The notes under the pieces were generated by a model. That model was not told where the DNA came from. It made no database searches and was given only the letters and a program-made list of their open reading frames with translations. The position numbers and the translations under genes were made by a program. Positions 37,674 to 45,009 of a DNA stretch of 64,000 nucleotides are shown here, piece by piece (position 1 is the first letter of the stretch; each line of letters starts with the position of its first letter). Where the stretch lies: the NCBI GenBank assembly GCA_030432595.1, contig JAUIGU010000012.1:1-64000 (forward strand). The letters are read 5' to 3'. The stretch comes from Phycisphaerae bacterium (GTDB lineage Bacteria > Planctomycetota > Phycisphaerae > Phycisphaerales > Phycisphaeraceae).

Positions 37674-39553
37674 CTTGATAACGCCAGCATCGCTTCCCGC
37701 AACTCCGCCGTGACCGCTTCCGGGTCGGCCTTGCGTTCGACGGTGATCGGCGGGCCGAAGGTGACCCGGCAGCGCGTCGGTTTGAAAACGTGGACCCACA
37801 TTTTTTTTGAGAGCGGTGTGCCCTCGATCCAGCACGGGACGATCACCGCGCCGCTGAGCCGGGCGCACACCGCGGCGCCGGGCTCGAAGGGTTTGAGCAC
37901 GCGGTCGTCGTACTGCAGGTGGCCCTCGGGGAAGATGCCGGCGACGTCGCCTTTTTTCAGTTCGCCGACGATCTGTCGGACCTCGCGGGCGCCGGGTTCG
38001 GTGGGTGCGTCGCCGCCGCGGTGCGGGAGGCAGATCGGGTCGATCGCGTTCCACAGGGGGTTCATGAGTTTGAACCGGTAGCTGGTGAGCATGAGCCAGC
38101 GGATCATGCGGGGGCACGCCGCTTGCAACAGGAACGGGTCGAGCGCGGTGGTGTGGTTGGACGCGAGGATGACCGGCCCGGTGCGCGGGATGTGGTGCCG
38201 GCCGCGCCACTCGAGCCGGTGCCAGACGAGGCAGAACCAGCGTTCGAAGTGCCGGAAGAAGTTGGCGGCGGGGTTGGGCATGGGGCCCTGCCGCATGTAG
38301 CGCAGGAACTGGACGGTGCCGACCATGACGAGCACGGCGCCGAGGACGTAGAGCACGGGGAAGATGATCTGGTCGGCGTCCCACCCGAGGCGCGGCGACT
38401 GCCAGACGGCGAGCTGGGTGAGCACGGAGACGAGCGTGTTGACGATGGCGTCGACGCCCATGACCCGGCCGCGGATGTAGTTGGGCGTGATCGACTGGAT
38501 GAGCGTGACGGTCATGATGATCGTGACGTTGCCCGAGAGCCCGACGAGGAAGGCGCTGGCGAGCATGACCGGGTAGACGGGAACGAGCACGGTGGCCAGC
38601 ACGGCAAAGCCCGCGACGAAGAGCGCGAACATCATGGGCAGCGGCGCGTGGCGGCGCGTGCCGATGAAGGCGGCGAGGCCCGCGCCGCCGAGCATGCCGA
38701 CGCCCAGGACGGCGGCGGTGAGGGCGAAGTGGTCCTGGAGGGCCTGGTCTTCGAGGCCGAAGTTGTTCTTGCCGATGGCCAGGACGGACGCGTAGACAAC
38801 CATGGCCGAGCCCCAGACCAGGGCGTGGAGCAGGATGAGCGCAACGATGCGGCGGTGGTGGGCGACGTAGGTGAAGGCCTGGGCGAGCGTGCGTTTCTTG
38901 CCGGTGACTTTCTCGCTGACCGGGTCGTGGACCTTGAGGAAGGCGAAGAACGTGCCGGAGATGGCAAAGAGCCCGACCGCGAGGAACAGCCCGAGGCGGA
39001 CGGTGCCGGCGTGGTTGGGGTCGATGATCTCGTTGCCGACGAGCAGCCCGATCATCGAGGCGATGACGCCGATGGCAAGGATGATGGAGTTGCCCGCCTG
39101 GAGCTGTTTGGGCGGGAGGATCTGCGGCACGATGGCCATGCGGTTGGGGTAGAACGTCGCCGCAAAGACGCCGATGGCGAACAACACCGCGTAGACCTGC
39201 CAGTGCTTTTCGACGGGAATGTTGGGCGCGACCATCCCCGCGGGGACCATGAGCACGGCGCACAGCAGGATGAGCGCCCGGCTCTCGTCGCAGACGAGCA
39301 TGACCCACTTGCGCGGCAGGTGGTCGGCGATCCAGCCCGCGGGCAGACCCAGCAGGAGGTAGGGCAGGAAGAACCAGAACTGGGTGGCGGCGTTGACGGC
39401 GGTGGAGTCGGACGCCTGGTTCATCGCGCCCAGCAGCGCGAGCGCCGCGAGCATCATCATGCGGTCGCCGAACCCGCTGGCGGCGGTGCTGGTCCACATC
39501 AGCGTGAAGCTGACGTTCCGCCACAGGGGGGTGCGCTCGGTGTGGTGCCACAT
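37637..39553 (-). CDS. MFS transporter fused to 1-acylglycerol-3-phosphate acyltransferase (LplT-Aas-like)
   Basis: 638 residues. Residues 1-420 hold about 12 membrane segments of an MFS carrier (SGFGDRMMMLAALALLG, LLLGLPAGWIADHLPRKWV). Residues about 430-620 are a PlsC-type acyltransferase with NHTTALDPF (HX4D catalytic pair) and FPEGHLQYDDR. The order resembles LplT-Aas, which flips lysophospholipids and re-acylates them, but the acyl-ACP synthetase part of Aas is absent. The last 11 residues are encoded by the heptamer array and look like a replaced tail. Confidence 0.85.
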   Translation of the reverse strand: MWHHTERTPLWRNVSFTLMWTSTAASGFGDRMMMLAALALLGAMNQASDSTAVNAATQFWFFLPYLLLGLPAGWIADHLPRKWVMLVCDESRALILLCAVLMVPAGMVAPNIPVEKHWQVYAVLFAIGVFAATFYPNRMAIVPQILPPKQLQAGNSIILAIGVIASMIGLLVGNEIIDPNHAGTVRLGLFLAVGLFAISGTFFAFLKVHDPVSEKVTGKKRTLAQAFTYVAHHRRIVALILLHALVWGSAMVVYASVLAIGKNNFGLEDQALQDHFALTAAVLGVGMLGGAGLAAFIGTRRHAPLPMMFALFVAGFAVLATVLVPVYPVMLASAFLVGLSGNVTIIMTVTLIQSITPNYIRGRVMGVDAIVNTLVSVLTQLAVWQSPRLGWDADQIIFPVLYVLGAVLVMVGTVQFLRYMRQGPMPNPAANFFRHFERWFCLVWHRLEWRGRHHIPRTGPVILASNHTTALDPFLLQAACPRMIRWLMLTSYRFKLMNPLWNAIDPICLPHRGGDAPTEPGAREVRQIVGELKKGDVAGIFPEGHLQYDDRVLKPFEPGAAVCARLSGAVIVPCWIEGTPLSKKMWVHVFKPTRCRVTFGPPITVERKADPEAVTAELREAMLALSSEVESRKSKVES

Positions 39554-39582
39554 GGGGTGTGGAGTTTAGTTGTTTGGCGGGC

Positions 39583-39611
39583 GAAGCCCACGCCGTCACG
39601 GCGTGGGCTTC
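39583..39611. terminator. Strong hairpin, 13-bp stem
   Basis: GAAGCCCACGCCG and its reverse complement flank a 3-base loop (TCA). It lies between the start of the MFS-PlsC gene and the stop of the SPFH gene, both on the minus strand, so it could end SPFH transcription. No T-run follows. Confidence 0.5.
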
Positions 39612-39622
39612 ACGGAGCAAGG

Positions 39623-40549
39623 TCACCGCCGGATCGGATCGGTCTCGCCCAGGTTCATCAGCGGCAGCGGCGCCGGGCTGTCGCCGTCGAGGAAGTAGAC
39701 CTTGCTGGCCGGGTCTTTGCTGATGGCCTTGAGGGCTTCGAGGCTCTGGAGCTGGATGTACGCGGGGTTCTCGGAGATGGCCTGGTTGATCTGTTCGATC
39801 TCGTACGCCTGCGCGTCGGCGATCAAACGGCGCTTCTGCGCTTCGGCCTCGGCGAGGACGATCTCGCGGGCGGCGCGGAATTCGGCGGCCTCCTTGTCGG
39901 CCTTGTCTTTGACCACCTGCTGCTGCTGCTCGGTTTCGTAGCGGATCAGCTCGGCCTTCTGGCGCTCGGCCTGCTGCTCGGTCTCCTTCTTCTGCTGGAT
40001 CTGCGCGATCAGCCGTTCGGGGAGCTGGATGTCCCGGATCAACACGTCATTGACCTCGATGCCCTTGGGCTGAAGGAAGCGTTCGAGCTCGGCCTGGAGC
40101 GAGGTCTGCAGGGTCTGCTGGGTTTCTTCTCGGAAGAAGTCTTCCGCGCGTTCGATGCTCTTGCCCTGCTCGCGCAGGACGCTGCGGACCTTGGGGATGA
40201 GGTGGACCTCGACCGCCTGGGCGGCGGTGCCGGTGTCTTTGAGGATGGTCGGCGCCATGTCGGCGATCACGCGGTACTGCACGGAGACATCGACCTCGGT
40301 GGTGAGCTGGTCCTGGCTGGGCACGCCGGCGGTTTCCATGTGCGTCTTCTGCCGGGCGTCGTAGACGGTCCAGCCCAGGAGCGGGTTGACGACGTGGAAG
40401 CCCGCGTTGTACGGCTGCTCCTTGACCTTGCCGAAGAAGGTGGCGACGCCGACGTGGCCGGCGGGGATGACCTTGACGCAGCGGGTGGCGGCGAAGCCGA
40501 GCAGCAGGAGGATGATGAGGACGGGGACGAACTTGGCGGCGTTGGGCAT
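39623..40549 (-). CDS. SPFH/band 7 (prohibitin/HflC-like) membrane protein
   Basis: 308 residues from the ATG at 40549, chosen because GGAG lies 7 nt upstream; an ATG at 40585 has no such site. One N-terminal membrane segment (VPVLIILLLLGFAATRCV) is followed by the SPFH domain (VIPAGHVGVATFFGKV, QLTTEVDVSVQYRV, LQPKGIEVNDVLIRDIQLPE) and a long charged helix (about 205-270). Such proteins form ring-like microdomains at the inner membrane. The divergent NfeD-type gene at 40690 is a known partner class for stomatin-like SPFH proteins. Confidence 0.85.
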   Translation of the reverse strand: MPNAAKFVPVLIILLLLGFAATRCVKVIPAGHVGVATFFGKVKEQPYNAGFHVVNPLLGWTVYDARQKTHMETAGVPSQDQLTTEVDVSVQYRVIADMAPTILKDTGTAAQAVEVHLIPKVRSVLREQGKSIERAEDFFREETQQTLQTSLQAELERFLQPKGIEVNDVLIRDIQLPERLIAQIQQKKETEQQAERQKAELIRYETEQQQQVVKDKADKEAAEFRAAREIVLAEAEAQKRRLIADAQAYEIEQINQAISENPAYIQLQSLEALKAISKDPASKVYFLDGDSPAPLPLMNLGETDPIRR

Positions 40550-40689
40550 GGCGGGCTCCGAAGCGATGTGGACGTTCCTGGCCATGGTGGGAGTGTAAAT
40601 CGTGGCGGCGTCGCGGGCTCGGGGCGGGGGCGCGGCGGTGTCGCGGGGGTGCACATGACACGGCGGCCGGGGCGTGCGATCATGGGGTC

Positions 40690-41274
40690 ATGCACGCGTG
40701 GTGGAACCTATTCGCTCAAGCGGCCCCGGCCCCCAACGCGCCGCCGGCGACCGACACGCCGTCGCTGGTCGTGTGGGGCGTGGTGCTGCTGACAACGGCG
40801 GCGGTGCTGCTGGTGGTCGAGGTCGGGCTGCCGTCCGGCGGGTTGATCTCGCTGGGCGCAGCGGCGTGCGCGGTGGCGGGGTTGGTGTGCCTGACGTTCG
40901 AGGACACGGCCCTGGGGCTGTGGGCCACGCTGGCGGTGTTGATCGCCACGCCGTTCATCCTGGGGTTCATGGTGAAGGTCTGGCCGAACACGCCGATCGG
41001 GCGGTTGTTGATTCTGAACGGCGATGGCGCGGACGAATCAGACGAAGGCACATCAGAAAAACCGACCCGCGTGGCGGCCACCGAAGAAAGGCCCCTGCCG
41101 CACGTCGGGCAGCGCGGCAGCGCGAAGACGCCGTTGCGTCCGGTGGGCACGTGCGTGATCGGCGGGGCGCGGCTGGAGTGTTTGGCCGAGGCGGGCGCGA
41201 TCGACGCCGGCGCGGACGTCGAGGTTGTGGACGTGGACGGCAACGAGGTGCGCGTGCGCGAAGTGACACGCTGA
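40690..41274 (+). CDS. NfeD-like membrane protein
   Basis: 194 residues. Three or so membrane segments (VVWGVVLLTTAAVLLVV, ISLGAAACAVAGLVCL, TLAVLIATPFILGFMVKV) are followed by a linker and the C-terminal OB fold (GQRGSAKTPLRPVGTCVIG, DAGADVEVVDVDGNEVRV) that defines NfeD. It is divergent from the SPFH gene with 140 bp between starts. NfeD proteins work with stomatin-like partners in membrane quality control or microdomain assembly; this gene is the short form without a protease domain. Confidence 0.82.
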   Translation: MHAWWNLFAQAAPAPNAPPATDTPSLVVWGVVLLTTAAVLLVVEVGLPSGGLISLGAAACAVAGLVCLTFEDTALGLWATLAVLIATPFILGFMVKVWPNTPIGRLLILNGDGADESDEGTSEKPTRVAATEERPLPHVGQRGSAKTPLRPVGTCVIGGARLECLAEAGAIDAGADVEVVDVDGNEVRVREVTR

Positions 41275-41302
41275 CCCGTTGACGGTGGCGGTTTGATGCT
41301 TC

Positions 41303-41386
41303 ACGTTTAGCGGGCGACGCGCAGCGTCCCGCGTCGGCGGTGCATACACGGCGGACGCGGGCGGCTTCGCCGCACCCGCTAAACGT
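41303..41386. repeat. Composite inverted repeat at the nfeD-ADH convergent junction
   Basis: ACGTTTAGCGGG (41303-41314) is the exact reverse complement of 41375-41386. The left arm continues as CGACGCGCAGCGTCCCGCG, a word that recurs at 44912-45004. It lies between two converging genes and would act as a two-way terminator if transcribed. Confidence 0.7.
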
Positions 41387-41402
41387 ATGAGGGCGGGCCG
41401 GT

Positions 41403-42464
41403 TTACGGTTCGAGCAGGACCTTAAGTGCGCCGGGTTGGTTGGCGGCGCGCAGGACGTCCACGCCGTCGGCGAGTTTCATGCGTCGCGTGACCAGCGACA
41501 CCACGTCCACATGCCCGGCCGAGAGGGTCTGCAGCGCATCGCGGAAGGGGCCGCAGCGGGAGCCGATGACGTGGATTTCGTCGATGACCAGGGGGGAAAG
41601 GTCGATGGAAGTTTGATCCGGGGCTTCGCTGCGCTCAGCCCTCGGCTTAACGCCGTCGCTTGCGGGGGTGTGTGGAGGCGTGCTTCCGGGGGCGACGGTG
41701 GTTTTGAGGACGAGGGTGCCGCGGGGGCGGACCATCTGCATGGCGGTGGTGAGCCCGGTCGCCGAGCCGGTGGCATCGACGACGATGTCCTGGTCTTTGC
41801 GGAGGCCGACGTCGCCGAGCAGCCGAGCGGGGATGCCCCACTTCTCGCAGAGGCGCAGCTTGGGTTCGTGTTTGCCGACGACGCGCACGGTGGCGTTGAG
41901 CCGCGACAACACCTGGGCGCACAGCAATCCGAGACGCCCATCGCCGAGCACCGTGATGTAAGGCCGGCCCTCGATCTTCAACTGCCGCACCACCTGCAGC
42001 GCCGCGGCCAAGGGTTCGGTGAACACCGCGTGGTCGTCATCGACGTTGTTGGGCACTTCGTGCAGGTTCACGGCCGGCAGCACGAAGCGTTCGGCGAAAC
42101 ACCCGTCGCGCCCCGCGATGCCCAGCACCGTGCGGTCCCGGCAGTGCGAGCGCAGGCCCGCCTTGCACATGTCGCAGGTTCCGCAGACGCAGTTGATCTC
42201 GCCGACGACGCGCTTTCCGACCCAGTCCTTGCCGGTTTTTTTGCTTTGGCCGTCGCCGGCCGCTTCGACGACGCCGACGAACTCGTGCCCGAGCACGCCG
42301 CGGAACCCCATGTAGCCCTTGCACAGCTCGAGGTCGGTGGCGCAGACGCCCATGCGGGTAGGGCGGATGAGCACCTCGCCGGGCCCGGGTTTGGGCGCGG
42401 TCCGGTCCGTTTGGAGGGTCGGCTGGACGGGGTGGCCGGCGTCGTTGAAGACCAGGGCACGCAT
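41403..42464 (-). CDS. Zinc-type alcohol dehydrogenase (MDR family) with in-frame repeat insertion
   Basis: 353 residues from the ATG at 42464. Catalytic zinc site GVCATDLELC and GHEFVGVVEA, structural zinc Cys cluster CVCGTCDMCKAGLRSHC, and NAD-binding VLGDGRLGLLCAQVLSR are visible. It oxidises or reduces an alcohol or polyol; substrate unknown. Near residue 260 the sequence GVKPRAERSEAPD is encoded by a 34-bp repeat related to 808-835. It is absent from the family fold and is probably a tolerated surface loop. It is divergent from NAD kinase with 35 bp between starts. Confidence 0.85.
   Translation of the reverse strand: MRALVFNDAGHPVQPTLQTDRTAPKPGPGEVLIRPTRMGVCATDLELCKGYMGFRGVLGHEFVGVVEAAGDGQSKKTGKDWVGKRVVGEINCVCGTCDMCKAGLRSHCRDRTVLGIAGRDGCFAERFVLPAVNLHEVPNNVDDDHAVFTEPLAAALQVVRQLKIEGRPYITVLGDGRLGLLCAQVLSRLNATVRVVGKHEPKLRLCEKWGIPARLLGDVGLRKDQDIVVDATGSATGLTTAMQMVRPRGTLVLKTTVAPGSTPPHTPASDGVKPRAERSEAPDQTSIDLSPLVIDEIHVIGSRCGPFRDALQTLSAGHVDVVSLVTRRMKLADGVDVLRAANQPGALKVLLEP
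41618..41651 (-). repeat. Intragenic copy of a short dispersed repeat
   Basis: On the minus strand this reads GTTAAGCCGAGGGCTGAGCG followed by CAGCGAAGCCCCGG, matching 808-835 except for an internal 5-6 bp difference. It lies in frame in the alcohol dehydrogenase gene. Confidence 0.65.
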
Positions 42465-42499
42465 GGGGGAGATATCGGCCGTTTGCCCGGGCGGCGACA

Positions 42500-43474
42500 A
42501 TGCAGCGTTACACTGCGGGCCGCATGGCCGGACCCGACGCGAAAAACCCGAGCCAACCCGGAGGCCAACCGGGCGGAAAGGCCGACCCGCCGCGCGTGCT
42601 GCTGCTGGCCAACACCGGCAAGCCGCCGGTCGTCGAGGCGCTCAAGACCTTCGTGCCCTGGCTCAAGGACCGGGCCGACGTCGTCGGCGTCGAAGAGACC
42701 CGGCACACCAAGGAAACCAACGGCGCCGGGCTGCCCGACGCAGACCTGGCCATGGTGCTCGGCGGGGACGGCACGTTCCTCTCGCAGGCCCGCATCCTTG
42801 TTGACCGCGAGGTGCCCGTGCTGGGCGTGAACTTCGGCAAGGTCGGGTTCCTCGCCGAGTGGGACATCGAGCACGTCAAGGCCCACTGGGAGCGCCTCGC
42901 CGGCGGCGTCTGTCGGCACACCCGGCGCATCATGATTGACGTCGACGTGCTTGCCGAGGACACGCCCGTCTACCACCCCAACGGTCAGCAGCGGCTGCAC
43001 ACGTTCCTGGCGATGAATGACGCGGTGATCACGGCCGGGCCGCCCTTCCGCATGGTCGAGTTCGAGGTCGCCATCGAGCCGGCCGTGGTGCAGCGGCCGG
43101 CGGTGACGGTGGCGGGCGACGGCCTGGTGGTCGCGACGCCGTCGGGGTCCACGGCGTACAACCTCTCGTCGGGCGGGCCGATCGTCTCGCCGGGCGTCGA
43201 GGCGCTGATGATTTCGGCGATCAGCCCGTACACGCTGGCGTTCCGCCCAATCGTCTTCGGCGCCGACTGCGACGTGTGGATCACCGTCACCCGCGCCAAC
43301 GAGGGCACGACGCTGGTCATCGACGGCCAACCCGCCGCGCCGCTCAAAGAAGGCCAGCACGTCCGCATCACCCAGCACCCGCGCATGCTCACGCTGATCC
43401 AGAACCCCGAGCTGACGTACTGGTCGATGCTGGCGCACAAGATGCGCTGGGCGGTGCGGCCGCGGCGGGATTGA
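42500..43474 (+). CDS. nadK: NAD kinase
   Basis: 324 residues from 42500; an in-frame ATG at 42524 is an alternative start. Signature MVLGGDGTFLSQARI (GGDG), VNFGKVGFLAEW, MNDAVI, and the GSTAYNLSSGGPIVSPGVEA motif of ATP-NAD kinases are all present, with VIDGQ in the C-terminal half. It makes NADP from NAD in the cytoplasm. The 25 or so N-terminal residues are Gly/Pro-rich and outside the fold. Confidence 0.93.
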   Translation: MQRYTAGRMAGPDAKNPSQPGGQPGGKADPPRVLLLANTGKPPVVEALKTFVPWLKDRADVVGVEETRHTKETNGAGLPDADLAMVLGGDGTFLSQARILVDREVPVLGVNFGKVGFLAEWDIEHVKAHWERLAGGVCRHTRRIMIDVDVLAEDTPVYHPNGQQRLHTFLAMNDAVITAGPPFRMVEFEVAIEPAVVQRPAVTVAGDGLVVATPSGSTAYNLSSGGPIVSPGVEALMISAISPYTLAFRPIVFGADCDVWITVTRANEGTTLVIDGQPAAPLKEGQHVRITQHPRMLTLIQNPELTYWSMLAHKMRWAVRPRRD

Positions 43475-43476
43475 GT

Positions 43477-43502
43477 TTGGAACCACCGATGGACACGGAT
43501 GA
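43477..43502 (-). repeat. Short dispersed repeat after nadK
   Basis: The reverse complement of this 26-bp segment matches 2563-2588 at 24 positions. It directly follows the nadK stop. Confidence 0.6.
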
Positions 43503-43515
43503 GAATCGCGTTCCG

Positions 43516-44079
43516 TCAGAGGTCGTTTTCACCCAGCAGATAGCTGACCAACTCGCGGCGGTGCGCGTGCGCGTCGAGCCAGGCCCGGACTTCCCGTAAT
43601 CGGCGGAAGGTGTCTTCGCCGAACTGCTCGACCAGGCGGGCTTCGTGGCTCTGCCTGGCGTGTTGCCGGCGGACCTCGGCCTGCCACGCCGACGTGAAGA
43701 TCAGGTGCAAGTCTTTCGACAGGCCGTGACGCGTCAACGCGTCCCACTCGTGGCGGTCGAACCACATGCCGCCGCAGCGGGCGCAGCGGTCGAGGTGGAA
43801 GTCCAAGCCGTGACCGACGCGGTGACGGATCAGGAAGTGGCCGTCTTCGGGGCAGCGTTTGCCGGCGGGCGAGTCTTGGGGGGCGGGGAGGTCTGTGCCC
43901 GAATCTGCGGACGGTGCCTCATCCTGCATGACGGGTTCGGCGTCACGGGACTCGCGCCACTTCCAAAACGCCGAAGGACGCAGCCACATCCCGCCACTCG
44001 CCGGGCAGCGCATCGCGGACAGGCGGGGCTCGACCTCCACGGTTTCGAGGCCGGTCTTGTGGTCAATCGGGCTGAGCAT
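43516..44079 (-). CDS. Zinc-ribbon protein of the zf-TFIIB type
   Basis: 187 residues, with AAGGAG upstream of the ATG at 44079. Two copies of a zf-TFIIB-like motif: a degenerate first copy around MRCPASGGMWLRPSAFWKW, with only one Cys, and a complete one with CPEDGH and DRCARCGGMWFDRHEWDAL. The C-terminus is helical and charged (VRRQHARQSHEARLVEQFGE). Members are small metal-binding proteins of unknown role. It overlaps no neighbour. Confidence 0.75.
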   Translation of the reverse strand: MLSPIDHKTGLETVEVEPRLSAMRCPASGGMWLRPSAFWKWRESRDAEPVMQDEAPSADSGTDLPAPQDSPAGKRCPEDGHFLIRHRVGHGLDFHLDRCARCGGMWFDRHEWDALTRHGLSKDLHLIFTSAWQAEVRRQHARQSHEARLVEQFGEDTFRRLREVRAWLDAHAHRRELVSYLLGENDL

Positions 44080-44210
44080 CGAGAACTCCTTGTGAACTCA
44101 ACATACCTGTTCACCCCGTGCAAAAACGCACCGTTGCGTTTCGACCCTCGCGTTCGTGGGGTACGATCCGCTTGAATCTGTGGACATCTGCGAGATCTGC
44201 GGTTAAAAGC

Positions 44211-44906
44211 ATGCACCTGCTCCTCTTCGACATCGACGGCACGTTGCTCGACACCCGCGGCGCGGGCCGGCGGGCGATGGAACGCGTCGCGCGGCGGATG
44301 TTCGGAGAGGCGTTTTCGTTTGATCGCGTGAACTTCGGCGGGAACCTCGACCCGCTCATTTTTCGCGAGGCGGCGGCACACAACGGGCTCGACGACATCG
44401 ACGACGCCCACGACGCGTTTCATGCCGGGTATCTCGGGGAACTCGACGAAGAACTGAAAAACAGCAACGGCGAGATCACCGCCCTGCCCGGCGTGCTCGA
44501 TGCGCTCGCGCACTGCCGCGACCTCGCGGGGCAGGGCGCGGTGACGTTGGGGTGTTTGACCGGCAACTACACCGGGGCCGCGCCGCTCAAGCTTCGGCAC
44601 GTCGGCATCGACCCCGACCAGTTCACCGTCACCGCGTTCGGCGACGAAGCGCCCAGCCGGCCCGACCTCGTGCCCGTCGCCATGACCAAGCACGCCAAGC
44701 ACCACAGCCGACCCGCCGACCCGCGGCGCGTCATCGTCATCGGCGACACCCCGCGCGACGTGGACTGCGCCAAACAGCACGGCTGCGTGTCCTACGCGGT
44801 ATGCACCGGCGCGGCGAACCGCGAAGCGCTTACGGCGTGCGCCCCGGACGTGCTGGTGGACGATCTGACGGATTTGTCGCCCCTGCTGGCGTTGCTGAAC
44901 GCGTAA
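44211..44906 (+). CDS. HAD-family phosphatase (phosphoglycolate phosphatase-like)
   Basis: 231 residues from the ATG at 44211. The HAD motifs are clear: motif I LLLFDIDGTLLDT, motif II LGCLTGN, and motif IV VIVIGDTPRDVDCA, with Lys likely in AMTKHAKH. An alpha-helical cap lies between I and II (RRAMERVARRMFGEAFS). Such enzymes dephosphorylate small metabolites such as 2-phosphoglycolate; the substrate is not certain. Glycerate kinase at 55059 could belong to the same glycolate route but is not linked. Confidence 0.87.
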   Translation: MHLLLFDIDGTLLDTRGAGRRAMERVARRMFGEAFSFDRVNFGGNLDPLIFREAAAHNGLDDIDDAHDAFHAGYLGELDEELKNSNGEITALPGVLDALAHCRDLAGQGAVTLGCLTGNYTGAAPLKLRHVGIDPDQFTVTAFGDEAPSRPDLVPVAMTKHAKHHSRPADPRRVIVIGDTPRDVDCAKQHGCVSYAVCTGAANREALTACAPDVLVDDLTDLSPLLALLNA

Positions 44907-44911
44907 CCGCC

Positions 44912-45004
44912 ACCGTTTAGCGGGCGGCCCGCAGGGCCCCGCGTTGCGACGTGGATTGATGTTTTTACCGCCCCCGCGGGACGCTGCGCGTCGCCCGCGA
45001 AACC
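44912..45004. repeat. Composite inverted repeat at the HAD-nuoN convergent junction
   Basis: The left arm begins ACCGTTTAGCGGGC and the right arm, read on the minus strand, is GGTTTCGCGGGCGACGCGCA. Over 29 bases the two arms differ at 5 positions, and the right arm is almost identical to the left arm of 41303-41386. As at that site, the repeat fills the gap between converging genes. Confidence 0.7.
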
Positions 45005-45009
45005 GACGG

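Noticed and set aside
37919-40792. 957-codon open frame opposite the MFS-PlsC and SPFH genes
   Set aside because: Antisense to two recognised genes, composition Asp/Glu/Gly/Val-rich and no domain.
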